64,000 nt of DNA from Flavobacterium dankookense (GCF_004362665.1 NZ_SNXR01000014.1:1-64000); one strand, 5' to 3'; positions 50,688-62,000 are shown, numbered from the stretch's first letter. Numbers and translations are program-made. Notes: generated by a model from the sequence alone, not told the origin.

Positions 50688-52043
50688 ATGACATTTATAA
50701 AAAAACTTGAAGAAAGTTTAAAATTAAATCAAAACTATTTGTTTTTACTCGCAATTTTTAATGGTACCATTGTGATGAATTTTCACAAATTGATTTATAA
50801 AAACCCATTAATCATGTTGGGTTTGTTGACTTTTTTAATCATTACTATTATTGATTATAAAAAATGGTGGTCAGTCATTTTTAATTCTTTTATCGCCATT
50901 TCATCACTTGTCCTTGTGTTTCCTAGAATAGGCAATCATTCTACATTTTTATTGGTAATTTCTATTTTATTAGTCAGTTGGATTTTTTTAAAATGGATTA
51001 AATTCAAAGTAAAAATTGAAGCCAATTTTATTTCTTATTTATTCCGAATTGCAACCTTTAGTATTTATTTCTATTCAGGATTTCATAAACTCAATACCGA
51101 TTTTTTTAACCCTTGTGTTAGTTGTGTTAATGAAATTAATGAATATACGATTTCAAATATTTTAAACTCTGACTTTAAAATTAGTAGTTCACTTTCTCGA
51201 ACTTTTCAGTTTATTGCCATTATTTTAGAAATGATTGTTCCGTTTGGACTTCTTTCTGTCAAGACAAGAAAATATACTGTTCTAGCACTTTTACTATTTC
51301 ATGGCTATTTATCGCTTTCCGTTTTTGCAGATTTTAGTGCTTTGGCTTTATTTTTATTGATAGGTTGTATTCATGATTTTGAGGGAAAAGAAATTCCAAA
51401 ACAAGTGATTAACTATTTAAAATTCTATTTGACATTTCTAATTTTAGCTGTGCTTTGTCTTGGTTTATTGAAATATTCAGCTATCATCGTTTACAAACAT
51501 CGTTTTATTCAAGGAGTCATTTTTGCAATTGGTTACCTTACGTTTGGATTGATTTATTTAAAAAACAATAAACCCAAAGAATTTTTGTTCAAAAAAAACT
51601 ATACAATTCCGTTAATCATTACTTTTTTACTACTCAGTTTTTGGACATTGAAAACCTACATTGGATTAGGAAATGCTGGAAACCTGACTATGTTCAGTAA
51701 TTTAGTGACGGAAAAAGAACTCAACAATCACTACTTAATTGACACCAAAAAAACCAAGCTTTTTGATTTTGAAGAAGACTACGTTTATATCATCTCTATG
51801 AATAATCCATTCGTTAGAGAAAAATATGATGGTTATAAAATTCCAGTAGCTGAATTTCGTTTTCTAGTGAATTATTGGGCAAAAAAATTTGACAAACCTA
51901 TTGCTTGTAAGCTTATTTATAAAGGTAAACAATATAATTTTGACGACCTTAGAACTTCAGAATTTAAGAATTCAAAAAAATACTATAAGTATTTAAATTT
52001 TAGAAAAATACAAACAAAATCACCCAACGAATGTAGATGGTAA
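50688..52043 (+). CDS. Polytopic membrane protein, HTTM-like
   Basis: 451 aa with roughly 8-10 hydrophobic helices in residues 18-325 and a soluble C-terminal part of about 110 residues. The segment IYFYSGFHKLNTDFFNPCVSC and RTFQFIAIILEMIVPFGLL recall HTTM (horizontally transferred transmembrane) domains related to vitamin K-dependent carboxylase membrane regions. The two Cys in NPCVSC are notable. No catalytic residues are evident. Substrate and role unknown. Confidence 0.6.
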   Translation: MTFIKKLEESLKLNQNYLFLLAIFNGTIVMNFHKLIYKNPLIMLGLLTFLIITIIDYKKWWSVIFNSFIAISSLVLVFPRIGNHSTFLLVISILLVSWIFLKWIKFKVKIEANFISYLFRIATFSIYFYSGFHKLNTDFFNPCVSCVNEINEYTISNILNSDFKISSSLSRTFQFIAIILEMIVPFGLLSVKTRKYTVLALLLFHGYLSLSVFADFSALALFLLIGCIHDFEGKEIPKQVINYLKFYLTFLILAVLCLGLLKYSAIIVYKHRFIQGVIFAIGYLTFGLIYLKNNKPKEFLFKKNYTIPLIITFLLLSFWTLKTYIGLGNAGNLTMFSNLVTEKELNNHYLIDTKKTKLFDFEEDYVYIISMNNPFVREKYDGYKIPVAEFRFLVNYWAKKFDKPIACKLIYKGKQYNFDDLRTSEFKNSKKYYKYLNFRKIQTKSPNECRW

Positions 52044-52050
52044 TCAAACA

Positions 52051-52080
52051 AAAAGCCAGTTCAATTGAACTGGCTTTTTT
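52051..52080. terminator. Bidirectional palindromic terminator
   Basis: AAAAGCCAGTTCAA and TTGAACTGGCTTTT form a perfect 28-bp palindrome flanked by A and T runs. It lies between two convergent stops only 40 bp apart. Confidence 0.85.
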
Positions 52081-52082
52081 TA

Positions 52083-54812
52083 TTATAAATTATATTTCAA
52101 ACTAAAAATAATATACCTCGGCTGAACTCTATATTGCGAATTCCTAGTGGAAAATTGCGAAAAGCTATCATCATTAAGCGATGTAGTGTTGAGCAAGTTA
52201 GTTGCGGCAATTTTATATTCCCAATGACTTGCTTTTGTTTTTTGATACGTCAAACTTGCTGATAAAAAGTCATATTCTTGGTCAACGGTTTTTGCTTTGT
52301 TATAGTAATGAAAAAATTCATATTCTGCTAGGAATGAAAAACTTTTCAAAAAGAAATAATCCAGTTTTACCGATGGACTATCGGTATAAAAATTATCGTT
52401 CGGATATTGATTTACACTATAGGAATATCCCAACTCAATGTTTGGCATATTTTTAAAATTTGTGGAAGCACTTAAGCGATAATTCTGTGAAAAACTTTCG
52501 GTATCGACAACATCTTCGGCAGCATTTAATGGATTTACTTGAATGTTATAAAACTTACTCCAATTGACATTTGCACTAAAATTAGCTTTGTAATACTTCA
52601 AAAAAGAACGACCATATCTTCCACTTGCTGAAAAATTCTCGTCACCAAATGGCGAATTAATTGGCGAACCAATTTGATTTACTCCTTCAAATAATGCTCT
52701 AGTTTTAATAGCATCAACTGTTTTCGTATAACTGATATTGGCACCAAAGTTCTCGAAATTGAACATATTAAACTTTTGATAATTCAAAGAATGACTTTGT
52801 ATCACTGAATTATTCAAATCTCTATTTCCAGAAAACAAACTGCTATAACTATTAAAAATTGTTCCTACAGCATAGTTGTTAATATTGGTAAAATTATTGG
52901 TCAATCCGAAATTATAATTTAGCGTTTCCGATTTTTTAATTTGATAAATCATCTGAAAATCGGGTAATAAACGATACATTTCTTGATTTACATCTGTTCC
53001 CAATTGCGTATTAGTTAAATTAAATCGATGCAACGTAATTCCTGGTGTGAAAGTAAATTTACCCGTTAACCATTTGAAATGAAATCCAAAATAAGTGTCA
53101 TTAAAGCGATAACTAACATCATTATTGTTTTCAGTAGCATTCAAATTGTTGACAGTTCCATTATCCAATCGCTGAAAAATAGACGAGTTTAAACTTTGAT
53201 ATACATAAGAGTTTGCCAAGGTAAAATTCAAGTTTGTTTTTGGTGTCAACACATAATAATAATCCAATCTACTGTCCAATTTATTGGTTTTAATGAAACG
53301 ACTTTGCGTAATATCATTTCTATTTTGCGTTTGGTTATATCCCAAAAAATCAAAGGGTTGAAACTCTAAATTAGCATTATACAACGGATCTTCATTTTGG
53401 TATAAATGCTGACTTTCGAAAGCAAAAATATGTTTATCTGTTGGCGTGTAATAAAAACTCAAATTCTGATTGATGTTGATTGGATCTTGTTTTTTAGAAG
53501 TCAAAATACTTTCATCCGTATTTATTCCAGAAACATAATTAAACACTTGACGGTAAAGTTCGTTGTTTTCTCTTTGTGCCGAAATTCGGGTTAAGATATC
53601 ATAATCCAATTGAAATTTAGCCGATGGTTTATACGTTGTACTCAACTTAAATAATCCTAAATTATTTTTTTGACTTCCGGCATCGTCTCTAACTTCAGTT
53701 GAAGATACATCGGTTGTATTAGGTTGTAAAATATTAACTGTTGATGCCGTTTCTGTATCTACCAAGGTAGAAGTTGCTATAGCAAATCCGCTCAAACTCC
53801 AGCTTTTTGATGGATTGTATGAAAAATTGGTTGCACCAAAATGCGATTCGATTTCCTTAACTCTATTGTCTTGAAAAAAGCTAATTCCAAGTGAATTGCT
53901 ACCTACATTAATACTTCCGCCACCTTTTCCCATGATATTTCTGAAACCGCCGCTAAACCTGAAATAGTCTTGAATAGTAAACGCTTGTTGACCTACATTA
54001 TTACTATTTCCCATAATATTAAGACTGTATTTTGGACTATAGTAAAACGCTTTTGGCGCTACAACATAACGTGTATCGTCGTGTCCAACACCAATTCCTG
54101 CTGTCATATCACCAAACCAAAAGTTCTTCTTTCCTTCTTTAAGTTTGATGTTCATTGCTAAATTGTCTTGGTTGTTTTCAACGCCTTTCATGATGGAATT
54201 TTCGTTGTAATTACGAAGCACTTGAACTTTATCAATTGCATCGGCAGGAATATTTTTCACGCCCAATTTGGTATCGCCATCAAAAAAATCTTTGCCTTCT
54301 ACCATTAACTTCGTTACTGCTTTTCCTTCCACTTTTACTTGACCATCGGCATCAACTTCAACTCCTGGAAGTTTTTTTAGAACATCTTCTAATTTTCTTT
54401 CCGTTCCCGTTGTAAACGAATCGGAATTATAAACAATCGTATCGCCTTTTATCGAAACTGGCATTTCACGAACAATTTCAACACCTTGAAGTTCAATTCC
54501 ACCACTTTCCATAGTGATGTTTTGAGTAATATTTTCTCCTTGTGTTGTAATGGTGATTTCTTTGTTTTGCATTCCCAAATAACTCAACTTAATAGTATAA
54601 GTCGAATTGGATTTTAGATTTAGTAAAAACTTTCCTTTTTCATTGGTAATGGCATACGCATCCATGGCTTTTGTCGTTTGATTCATTGCCATCACGTTTG
54701 CCATTTCTAGCGGTGCTTTGCTATCGTCTTGAATAATACCCTCAAAACGAACCGTTTGAGAAAAAGAAATTGTTGAAATTAATAGAAATAAAAATAGGAT
54801 TGATTTTTTCAT
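52083..54812 (-). CDS. TonB-dependent-receptor-like outer-membrane barrel protein
   Basis: 909 aa. Signal peptide (ends ISFSQ), an N-terminal carboxypeptidase-regulatory-like beta domain (FEGIIQDDSKAPLEMANVMAM...), a plug-like domain with GTERKLEDVLKKLPGVEVDADGQVKVEGKAVTKLMVEGKDFF, then a large beta-barrel ending in an aromatic strand (YIIFSLKYNL). This is the outer-membrane beta-barrel family common in flavobacteria, related to TonB-dependent receptors. No partner SusD is present. Two GLPGLI genes lie directly upstream on the same strand, the usual companion pattern. Confidence 0.88.
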   Translation of the reverse strand: MKKSILFLFLLISTISFSQTVRFEGIIQDDSKAPLEMANVMAMNQTTKAMDAYAITNEKGKFLLNLKSNSTYTIKLSYLGMQNKEITITTQGENITQNITMESGGIELQGVEIVREMPVSIKGDTIVYNSDSFTTGTERKLEDVLKKLPGVEVDADGQVKVEGKAVTKLMVEGKDFFDGDTKLGVKNIPADAIDKVQVLRNYNENSIMKGVENNQDNLAMNIKLKEGKKNFWFGDMTAGIGVGHDDTRYVVAPKAFYYSPKYSLNIMGNSNNVGQQAFTIQDYFRFSGGFRNIMGKGGGSINVGSNSLGISFFQDNRVKEIESHFGATNFSYNPSKSWSLSGFAIATSTLVDTETASTVNILQPNTTDVSSTEVRDDAGSQKNNLGLFKLSTTYKPSAKFQLDYDILTRISAQRENNELYRQVFNYVSGINTDESILTSKKQDPININQNLSFYYTPTDKHIFAFESQHLYQNEDPLYNANLEFQPFDFLGYNQTQNRNDITQSRFIKTNKLDSRLDYYYVLTPKTNLNFTLANSYVYQSLNSSIFQRLDNGTVNNLNATENNNDVSYRFNDTYFGFHFKWLTGKFTFTPGITLHRFNLTNTQLGTDVNQEMYRLLPDFQMIYQIKKSETLNYNFGLTNNFTNINNYAVGTIFNSYSSLFSGNRDLNNSVIQSHSLNYQKFNMFNFENFGANISYTKTVDAIKTRALFEGVNQIGSPINSPFGDENFSASGRYGRSFLKYYKANFSANVNWSKFYNIQVNPLNAAEDVVDTESFSQNYRLSASTNFKNMPNIELGYSYSVNQYPNDNFYTDSPSVKLDYFFLKSFSFLAEYEFFHYYNKAKTVDQEYDFLSASLTYQKTKASHWEYKIAATNLLNTTSLNDDSFSQFSTRNSQYRVQPRYIIFSLKYNL

Positions 54813-54837
54813 GTTTTTGGCTTAGAAAATAATTTGA

Positions 54838-55674
54838 TTAATGTTCGAAAATAATAACACCATCTTCATTTGCCATGCTTGCCGTTTTTTTCTTTAGGAT
54901 TTCATCAAACTTCTTTTGAGTTGTTTTTTCTCCGTTATTTGGTGCTTTGATTTTGGCTTTTTCTTTGTTACTCAAAACTACTTTCGAACAAAGAAGCATA
55001 TTTTCACCATCATTTACTTCTAAAATCAATCCTGGCAAACCCCAATAATTATCAGGACCAAAACTAACTGGGATTTCTGGAGAATACCAAGCGGTAACTA
55101 CTTTATCTTCTGGCTTTTCCATCTTGAAAAGCGCAGGCTTTTTTTCTTCTTTTTTCAAGAACTCTTCATAATCTTTTTTTTGCTTTTCACTCACTGGAAT
55201 AAGCAATTCAGCTTTAAAACAATTGTAATCGCCAATTTTTTTTGTTTCATCAATAAGTTTCCATTCTGGTTGTACTATTGGCTCAACGACTAAAAACTCT
55301 TTTCCAAAAATGTTGTCTTCCACAATACTATTTTTGTCTTTTACATTAAGATACTTTTTTCCTGCACTTGAAAAACTAATAGATATAGACATTCCATCAT
55401 TTGCTTCAGGTTTGTCTAATTTTTGTTGTTCTTCATAAAGGCATTCTGTTTTGTTAAAAGTAAGAACGAATTGTTTCTCGGAAGCTCTTTTCATTGCTTC
55501 CTCAACCGCTTTTTGAAGTTCAGGATCGAGAGGCTCATCTTTTTGAGCTACAATTTTCTCCGCATTTTTCTTCATAATTCTTTTCGAAAAATACTCGGCT
55601 TTTCCTTGAAACTCTTGTGCTTTTGCCAAAAAACCCATTAGCAAAAACGATGAAATAAGTACAACTTTTGTCAT
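54838..55674 (-). CDS. GLPGLI family protein (copy 2)
   Basis: 278 aa with a signal peptide (ends LAKAQ). The family name motif occurs as YWGLPGLILEVNDG near residue 220, preceded by VTAWYSPEIPVSFGPDN. Periplasmic or outer-membrane-associated; function unknown. It is a paralogue of the gene at 55702-56580 and precedes the barrel gene by 25 bp, so the three probably form one unit. Confidence 0.88.
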   Translation of the reverse strand: MTKVVLISSFLLMGFLAKAQEFQGKAEYFSKRIMKKNAEKIVAQKDEPLDPELQKAVEEAMKRASEKQFVLTFNKTECLYEEQQKLDKPEANDGMSISISFSSAGKKYLNVKDKNSIVEDNIFGKEFLVVEPIVQPEWKLIDETKKIGDYNCFKAELLIPVSEKQKKDYEEFLKKEEKKPALFKMEKPEDKVVTAWYSPEIPVSFGPDNYWGLPGLILEVNDGENMLLCSKVVLSNKEKAKIKAPNNGEKTTQKKFDEILKKKTASMANEDGVIIFEH

Positions 55675-55701
55675 GATATAATTGATTGATGAATATTAAA
55701 T

Positions 55702-56580
55702 TTACCTTGTACTTCTCATTTGAAAACCACCGCGTCCACCCATTTCGCTCATTTCTTCCATTTTCTTGGTTACAGTTTCGTCATACTCTTTTTGAGAAAC
55801 TTCTTTCCCTGTAGTTGGTGCTTTGATGTCGGCTTTATCTTTTGGATTTAAAACTACTTTAGAACAAAGTATGGTCGTTTTTCCATCGTTCACTTCAAGA
55901 ATTAAACCTGGCAAACCCCAATAACCTTCTGGACCTTGACTTACTGGAATTTCTGGCGTGTACCAAGCCGTAATAGTGATTTCTTTTGGCAAATCTATCT
56001 CGTCAAAAAAACTGGTTTTTTTAGCTTCTTCTTTAGGCTTTTCGTCTTTTTTATCGTCATTTCGCTTTGGACGGAAATTTCTAAAATCAGTTTTACTAGC
56101 TGGAATTACGGCTGTTGCTTTAAAACAATTATAACCGCCAATTACTCTAGTTTCACCACTCATCTGCCAATTATAAGTTGTTAAAGAATCTTTTACCAAA
56201 AATTCTTTTCCCATAAATTCTTTATCAACTTTATACATTTTTTCCTTTACATTTTTATAATGCGTTCCGCCGCCACCCATAAACGACGACATCATTCGCA
56301 TTCCACCTTGTCCTTGTCCAGGAGCATCAAGTCGTTCTTCTTCCTTGTATATAGAAGCTGATTTATCGAAATTCAAAATGAATGTTTTTTCAAACATTTT
56401 CTTCATTCGTTCTTCAATCATTTTTTGCATATCTGGAGTGATTTCTTTGTTTCCTTCAAATCGAGATTTGAAATCTGCAGTACTTGTTTTGGATTCGTAA
56501 ACCGCCATTCCTTGAAAATCTTTTTGAGCAAATGAAACTGTTGTAGCTAAAACAGTTACTAGGAAGAAGAACTTTTTCAT
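55702..56580 (-). CDS. GLPGLI family protein (copy 1)
   Basis: 292 aa, signal peptide MKKFFFLVTVLATTVSFAQ. Contains YWGLPGLILEVNDG and ITAWYTPEIPVSQGPEG. A Gly/Met-rich stretch (GQGQGGMRMMSSFMGGGG) and Lys-rich segment (RPKRNDDKKDEKPKEEAKK) distinguish it from copy 2, and it ends in a Gly-rich, Arg-rich tail. First gene of the GLPGLI-GLPGLI-barrel group. Confidence 0.88.
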   Translation of the reverse strand: MKKFFFLVTVLATTVSFAQKDFQGMAVYESKTSTADFKSRFEGNKEITPDMQKMIEERMKKMFEKTFILNFDKSASIYKEEERLDAPGQGQGGMRMMSSFMGGGGTHYKNVKEKMYKVDKEFMGKEFLVKDSLTTYNWQMSGETRVIGGYNCFKATAVIPASKTDFRNFRPKRNDDKKDEKPKEEAKKTSFFDEIDLPKEITITAWYTPEIPVSQGPEGYWGLPGLILEVNDGKTTILCSKVVLNPKDKADIKAPTTGKEVSQKEYDETVTKKMEEMSEMGGRGGFQMRSTR

Positions 56581-56702
56581 TTTAGATTGTTTATTATTTT
56601 ATCGATAACAAATATGACGAATGTTTGTATAAAGTGTTACCAAAGTTTTGTTAAAAATTATTAGACCACTTCAAATTGATTTAGTTTAATTAAATTAGCA
56701 CA

Positions 56703-57497
56703 ATGATGAAAAACATAATTTATTTTATTTTACTATCCGTTTCTATAAGCGATCATTGCCAATCGCAACGATTAAAAACAGCTTTAGAGTCTGAAAAAGC
56801 AATCGACTGTGATTATTTTATTGGTTTTGATAACTTTAGAAATCTGTATTACCAAAAAAATAATGTTTTTGTCAAGCAATCCGAAAATCAAACTTGGGAA
56901 TACAAAAATGTGACACTTGGTAAAATAACTTCGGTTGACATCATCAATCCGTTACAAATTGTATTATTCTACGAACAATTCAATTCGGTTATTATTCTTG
57001 ATAATCAACTCAATGAAATTCAAAGAATAAATTTTTCAGACATCGACACTTCATTAATTGTATCCAAAATGGGACTTTCAGGTCAAAATCAATTTTGGCT
57101 CTATAATTCCATTTCTCAAAAGTTATTGCTTTATGATTATATAAAAAACAACATAAAAGAATTGCCTATTCCTATTGAACATAAATTAAAATTTTCACAA
57201 ACAAATTTTAATACTTTCTATTGGATAGACGAAAACAATGATTTCTTTTCGTGTGATATTTTTGGAAAGAAAACTCTTTTATCCAGTTTGCCCTCTTTTG
57301 AGTTCATTCAAATTATTGATGCAGAGAAAATACTTTTTTCAAAAGGAGAACAATTATTTTTATTAAATAGTACAACCAAGTCCATCATTGAAATTGAAAT
57401 TGTTGAGAAATCGTTTCAAAATTTTTATTACAAAGACCAAATTTTAGCTATTTTTACCAACCAACAAATTAAGAATTTTAAAATAAAACTACCATAA
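56703..57497 (+). CDS. Exported protein of unknown function, possibly propeller-like
   Basis: 264 aa. Signal peptide (hydrophobic MMKNIIYFILLSVSIS, cleavage near SQ at 21). The body has repeated short strands such as FIGFDNFRNLYYQKNNVFVKQ and VIILDNQLNEIQRINFSD, suggesting a beta-propeller-like fold. No catalytic motif. Its stop codon overlaps the deoxynucleoside kinase start (TAATG), so the two are co-translated even though the products act in different compartments. Confidence 0.7.
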   Translation: MMKNIIYFILLSVSISDHCQSQRLKTALESEKAIDCDYFIGFDNFRNLYYQKNNVFVKQSENQTWEYKNVTLGKITSVDIINPLQIVLFYEQFNSVIILDNQLNEIQRINFSDIDTSLIVSKMGLSGQNQFWLYNSISQKLLLYDYIKNNIKELPIPIEHKLKFSQTNFNTFYWIDENNDFFSCDIFGKKTLLSSLPSFEFIQIIDAEKILFSKGEQLFLLNSTTKSIIEIEIVEKSFQNFYYKDQILAIFTNQQIKNFKIKLP

Positions 57498-58111
57498 TGC
57501 ACATAGCAGTAGCAGGAAACATAGGCGCAGGAAAAACTACTTTGACACGATCTTTAGCTAAACATTTTAAATGGGAACCACATTTTGAAGATGTAGTTGA
57601 CAATCCATATTTGGATGATTTTTATCATCAAATGGAACGTTGGAGTTTCAATTTGCAGATTTATTTCCTTAACAGTAGATTTCGTCAAGTTTTACAAATT
57701 CGCGAAAGCGGAAAAAACATTATTCAAGACCGAACCATCTATGAAGACGCGCATATTTTCGCTCCAAATTTACACGCTATGGGATTGATGACGAATCGCG
57801 ATTTTCAAAACTATACTTCGCTTTTTGAATTAATGGAAGGTTTGGTTGGTTCTCCCGATTTATTAATTTATTTGAGAAGTTCTATCCCTAATTTAGTTGG
57901 CCAAATTCATAAACGTGGTCGTGATTATGAAAACACCATTTCAATTGATTATTTAAGTCGTTTGAACGAGCGATATGAAGCTTGGATTACAACTTACGAT
58001 AAAGGAAAATTATTAATCATTGATGTAGATGATATCGATTTTGTAAACAATCCTGAGGATTTAGGAATGATCATCAATCGAATTGATGCGGAATTGAATG
58101 GGTTGTTTTAG
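57497..58111 (+). CDS. Deoxynucleoside kinase
   Basis: 204 aa. P-loop IAVAGNIGAGKTTLTRSL, FQIYFLNSRF-type region with the DRTIYEDAHIF (DRS-like) motif, and the lid RGRDYENTISIDYL are those of the dCK/dGK/TK2 family. It salvages deoxynucleosides by phosphorylation; which ones cannot be decided here. The preceding exported-protein gene overlaps by one base. Confidence 0.92.
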   Translation: MHIAVAGNIGAGKTTLTRSLAKHFKWEPHFEDVVDNPYLDDFYHQMERWSFNLQIYFLNSRFRQVLQIRESGKNIIQDRTIYEDAHIFAPNLHAMGLMTNRDFQNYTSLFELMEGLVGSPDLLIYLRSSIPNLVGQIHKRGRDYENTISIDYLSRLNERYEAWITTYDKGKLLIIDVDDIDFVNNPEDLGMIINRIDAELNGLF

Positions 58112-58158
58112 ATTATCTTCTAACTATTGATTTTTCTTTAGAAGCGAATCACTTGCGC

Positions 58159-58186
58159 TGTCATTGCGAGCTTGCGTGGCAATCCC
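58159..58186. repeat. Short dispersed repeat (GTCATTGCGAG type)
   Basis: TGTCATTGCGAGCTTGCGTG and GCAATCCC form a copy related to 20309-20332 and run directly into structured element C. Confidence 0.5.
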
Positions 58187-58189
58187 TTC

Positions 58190-58247
58190 CTTTTTCCCGC
58201 TGTTCGTTGCAATGTCTGCGAGGATTTCCACTTCCATCGTGGCTAAT
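58190..58247 (-). repeat. Structured intergenic element, copy C (short)
   Basis: On the minus strand TTAGCC.CGATGGAAGTGGAA then ATCC, a short variable part, ATTGCAACGAACAGCGGGAAAA. It matches copies A and B at both ends, with CG/CGGG where they have TG/CAGG, a compensatory difference. It lies between convergent genes. The remainder of 58112-58442 holds only a dispersed repeat and the terminator at 58300-58333. Confidence 0.6.
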
Positions 58248-58299
58248 TGATAAACTAGTTGAATTCTTGGTATCATTTTATTTAAATTTTAAAGCCCAA

Positions 58300-58333
58300 A
58301 AATAAAAAGGATGAGTACGATACTCATCCTTTT
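58300..58333 (-). terminator. Intrinsic terminator of the RHS cassette
   Basis: AAAGGATGAGTA and TACTCATCCTTT form a perfect 12-bp stem with a 3-nt loop, followed by TTTTTATTTTT on the minus strand. It lies about 110 bp past the stop of the gene at 58443-59048. Confidence 0.75.
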
Positions 58334-58442
58334 AAAATATTTTTTATTAAACAAATACTGATTATCAACATCTAATAATTGTAAAAAACAAAAACCACAC
58401 GATTGATACATTAACAATTTGATACATTACCCATTTAAAATT

Positions 58443-59048
58443 TTACCACCATGGTAGTTGCTTGCTCACATTTTCAAGCATTATTTTTGCGCTCTCAATC
58501 TCTTTCATATTCTCCGTGATGATTTCTTTTCTATAATTATAACAATCTTCGAATCTTGCCAATAACGTATAATCTTTATCAAGTATTAAGGTTTCCTTTC
58601 TTGAATCATATCCTCGTTCATCATATAGAACTTCATAAACATTCTTGTGTTTTTTGAAATCTATTTTACCTTTATTACACAAATAAAAGTTTTGAATATT
58701 CCTATCGACATGTAAACAGGTGTCTTTTAAACTTGGAGAAAAGTATAGATACTTATCTCTATTATTTTTTATGTTGGAAAAAATATAAACATCTTTACCT
58801 TTTTTAAAAAATGTTTGTTTTGAATTATTCATTTTTTTTCCTTCTAAATTAATTGATAAACTTTTCTCAATCATTGTATCATTGCTGAAAACATATTTCC
58901 TTAAAGAAAATCCAATTAAACTATCCTTTTGGGAATATATTTTATAGTAAACTTGTTTTTCGACATTTGTCGCTTTATGGTTGTTACAACAAATATAAAC
59001 TTGTGCCAACATAATAACCATACTTAATATTAATCCAAACTTCTTCAT
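58443..59048 (-). CDS. Lipoprotein next to the RHS protein, candidate partner
   Basis: 201 aa. A hydrophobic start ending LAQVYICC gives a probable lipobox (Cys near 20-21). The rest is Lys-rich and beta-like (YSQKDSLIGFSLRKYVFSNDTMIEKSLSINLEGKK), with a late conserved-looking ENVSKQLPWW. No family recognised. It starts two bases after the RHS stop and shares its terminator, which is how a toxin's immunity or accessory gene would be placed. That role is inference only; it may be an unrelated envelope protein. Confidence 0.6.
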   Translation of the reverse strand: MKKFGLILSMVIMLAQVYICCNNHKATNVEKQVYYKIYSQKDSLIGFSLRKYVFSNDTMIEKSLSINLEGKKMNNSKQTFFKKGKDVYIFSNIKNNRDKYLYFSPSLKDTCLHVDRNIQNFYLCNKGKIDFKKHKNVYEVLYDERGYDSRKETLILDKDYTLLARFEDCYNYRKEIITENMKEIESAKIMLENVSKQLPWW

Positions 59049-59050
59049 GT

Positions 59051-62000
59051 TTATCGTTTTTTAGGAGTGTCTTGTACACCGACCGAATAACTTTTTTTAA
59101 TGTCTTTATTTACAACTTTTTGCACTTCAATAGGATTAAGGACTGTTTTTAATTGTGAAATATAAGTAAAATATCTTTTTGCCCTACCTTGAACATCATC
59201 TTTTAAAGCAAGGTGGTCTTTGTAACCACTTGGATTTGAATGAAAATCTTTTAAATCGTAGTCCATTGCTGCACCTGCACCTCCTTTTTTAAAGGCTGAA
59301 ATTATACCATCAAGAGTTTGCATTTGATGTAAAAATGCTTCGTGACCCAACGTTTCTGCCACATTAACTTGAGGACTTTCGATGTCTTTGTTTAAGTTAA
59401 TTCCAAAAGTTATTTTATCCTTTCTAATCACTGGTGAATTTGTTCTTCCTTCATAACCTGTTTCACCCTCAACTTGATTTAATTGTAAATCGTGATTAGA
59501 ATATTTTCCGTCTTTATCAAAACTTAAACTTCCTATTTTATCTCCTTTATTTGCGAAACTTGATAAAAATTCATAGCCTGCTTTAGTTTTTCCGAAATCT
59601 TCTATTCCCTTCTGAATATTTTTATCCAGTTGGTTAAACTTCACTTGTTCCCATTCTCCGCTTTTCTGATTAACTCGCCAAAATAAAATATCTTTCCCTG
59701 TGGGGTCTATAAAAGAAATAGGGTTATTTACAAATGCACCATAGTTAGAAATTGAGAAATATGTATCACTATGAGGGTCAATATTCATCCATCTACCAAT
59801 TGCTGGGTCGTAATTTCTCGCTCCGTAGTCATACATATTCAGCCCCAGCTCGTCTTGGTACTCTTTTCCATTGTACTTATACTTATAACTACAATTCACA
59901 CATCCTCTTAAATCTATCTCACCGTCATATTTATCATACTCTTTCTTTGTTACATTATAATTCTCATGCTTCAATCCAAATGGATAGTAATTATTTTCTT
60001 CAAGAACAGTAAGAACATTTTCACTATTTAATCCATAACTTAGTCTAACATTACCCAAATGGTCAGTATAATTAAACGCATATTTATAAACATTAGCACT
60101 ACCAACAACAGTATTTTTCACATAACCTTCCGCATGTGGAAAAAAATCTAATTTAACAACAGCTGAAGCTACTTTAGCATATTGAAATCCATCTAAATAG
60201 TCTGTAACAGTAGGTAAAAAAACTCCACTTTTAAAAAAACTCTTTTTTACTTTACTACCAAATGCATTGTAAAGATACTCAACCCTTCCGCTTGTTCCAA
60301 ATGTTATTTTAGTAGGTAAGTTTAAATGATTATATGTAATAGCGGTTATACCTTTGTTATTATCTATTGTCATATTGCCATTAGCATCATAACTATAATC
60401 ATCTTTATCGTTTGCAACATCTTTAAAACCATTAGGGTTAATACTCTCATCAACTACTTTCATCAACTGGTTATGCTTTGTTGGATGATAGGTATATTCC
60501 AATTGGTCTATTTGAAAAGCATAATTCACATCATCATACTCTCCGTTGCGTTGTAATGCCTTTATATTTCCATTCTTATCATAACTTAAACTTTCATTAT
60601 AGCTATCTCGTAATGGTGAAGCATCTTCTGGTCGTTGATAAACCGCATTTTTTAATCTACTCAACTCATCATAATTATAACTGTACTTTCGTTTCACATC
60701 ATCATTATTTGTTCGCCAATACGTTTCACTGATATTTCCATTATAAAGTTTAGTACCTGCATAGACACTCTCGTTTTCAACATTGTTATAGTTTAGTTTA
60801 AATGCAAACAAATCCGTTGGGTTGCCACTTTGAGCCAGAGCATTTATATTATTGATGCTTTTCAACCAACCTCGAATGTTATAACTATAATCTACTTTTT
60901 GCAATCCAATAAAAGTAGTCGTATCCGTTCCTCCAACTTGTTTGCTGATTAATTGACCTAATTCGTCATACTCATTCTTTGCCAACAGTTGCGGTGTTCC
61001 ACTAGTTCCTATTTGGTGCGTATGGGTTAACAATCGTTCTTGATCGGTATAGGTAAAAACATCTTTCACAAAAATCTCAGCATCAGCTGTTACTCGTTTA
61101 TGGCGTGTCTCGGTAAAATCTACTCTACCTGTTATAAGCTGTAGCTTTTTATCCGTTTGGGTATAACCACCAAGATAATTGTTCTTATAGGTTCTAATCT
61201 CTCTTCCTTTAGTGTCATAGAGTGTGTAGCTTTTTTCATGTTTGTATAAAGTACTCGTTTCAGGTACACGTACCCAACTCACCGTTGGCAATCCAATAGG
61301 TTTACTAGTTGTATTATTGTGTAAGGTTTGTCCATGAATAACGCTATACGATATAGTTGGTGAAAACAATAGACCACTATCATAGTTGTCATAGTAATTT
61401 ACAGTCAATACATGATAATCACTTGTTGGTAATGATAGGTTAGTATACATAAAGCCTACATAGTTTACAGTTGTATTTGAAGTTGTCTTACTTTCGTTCA
61501 ATAACGTAGCCGATGTGCGATTGTCTTGATTGGTTTTTCTAGTTGTACTTGTTACCGTTCCTGGCATCCATGCCGTTAGTATTGGTCGGCTAAAAACGTC
61601 ATATTTAGTTATCATCCAACCATTTCCTGTTAGATCCGTAAAGGGAGACAAAGCGGGTCCAGTCATCACTACTCTATCCAATTTATCATAAACAATAAAT
61701 TCCCATTGTTTTCCCGGTAGTTTCTTTTCCACCAGTCGGTTGCGGTAATCATATTGATATTGATAACACAAATCATTTAAAACATCATTCGTTATTACCA
61801 AACTAGTATTTACCAATGGAGGAATGACATAGGTTAAATTTCCAAAAATATCGTAAACATAATACGTATCATGCCATGCAGCCGTTTCAGCATTATTAAT
61901 TATAGAACTACCATAAGTACGCTTCAAAACCACGCGTCCTTCTTTGTCTTTAAACTCTACTGTGGTGTTTTTATCGCCATCAGCGGTTTTCCAATTCTCA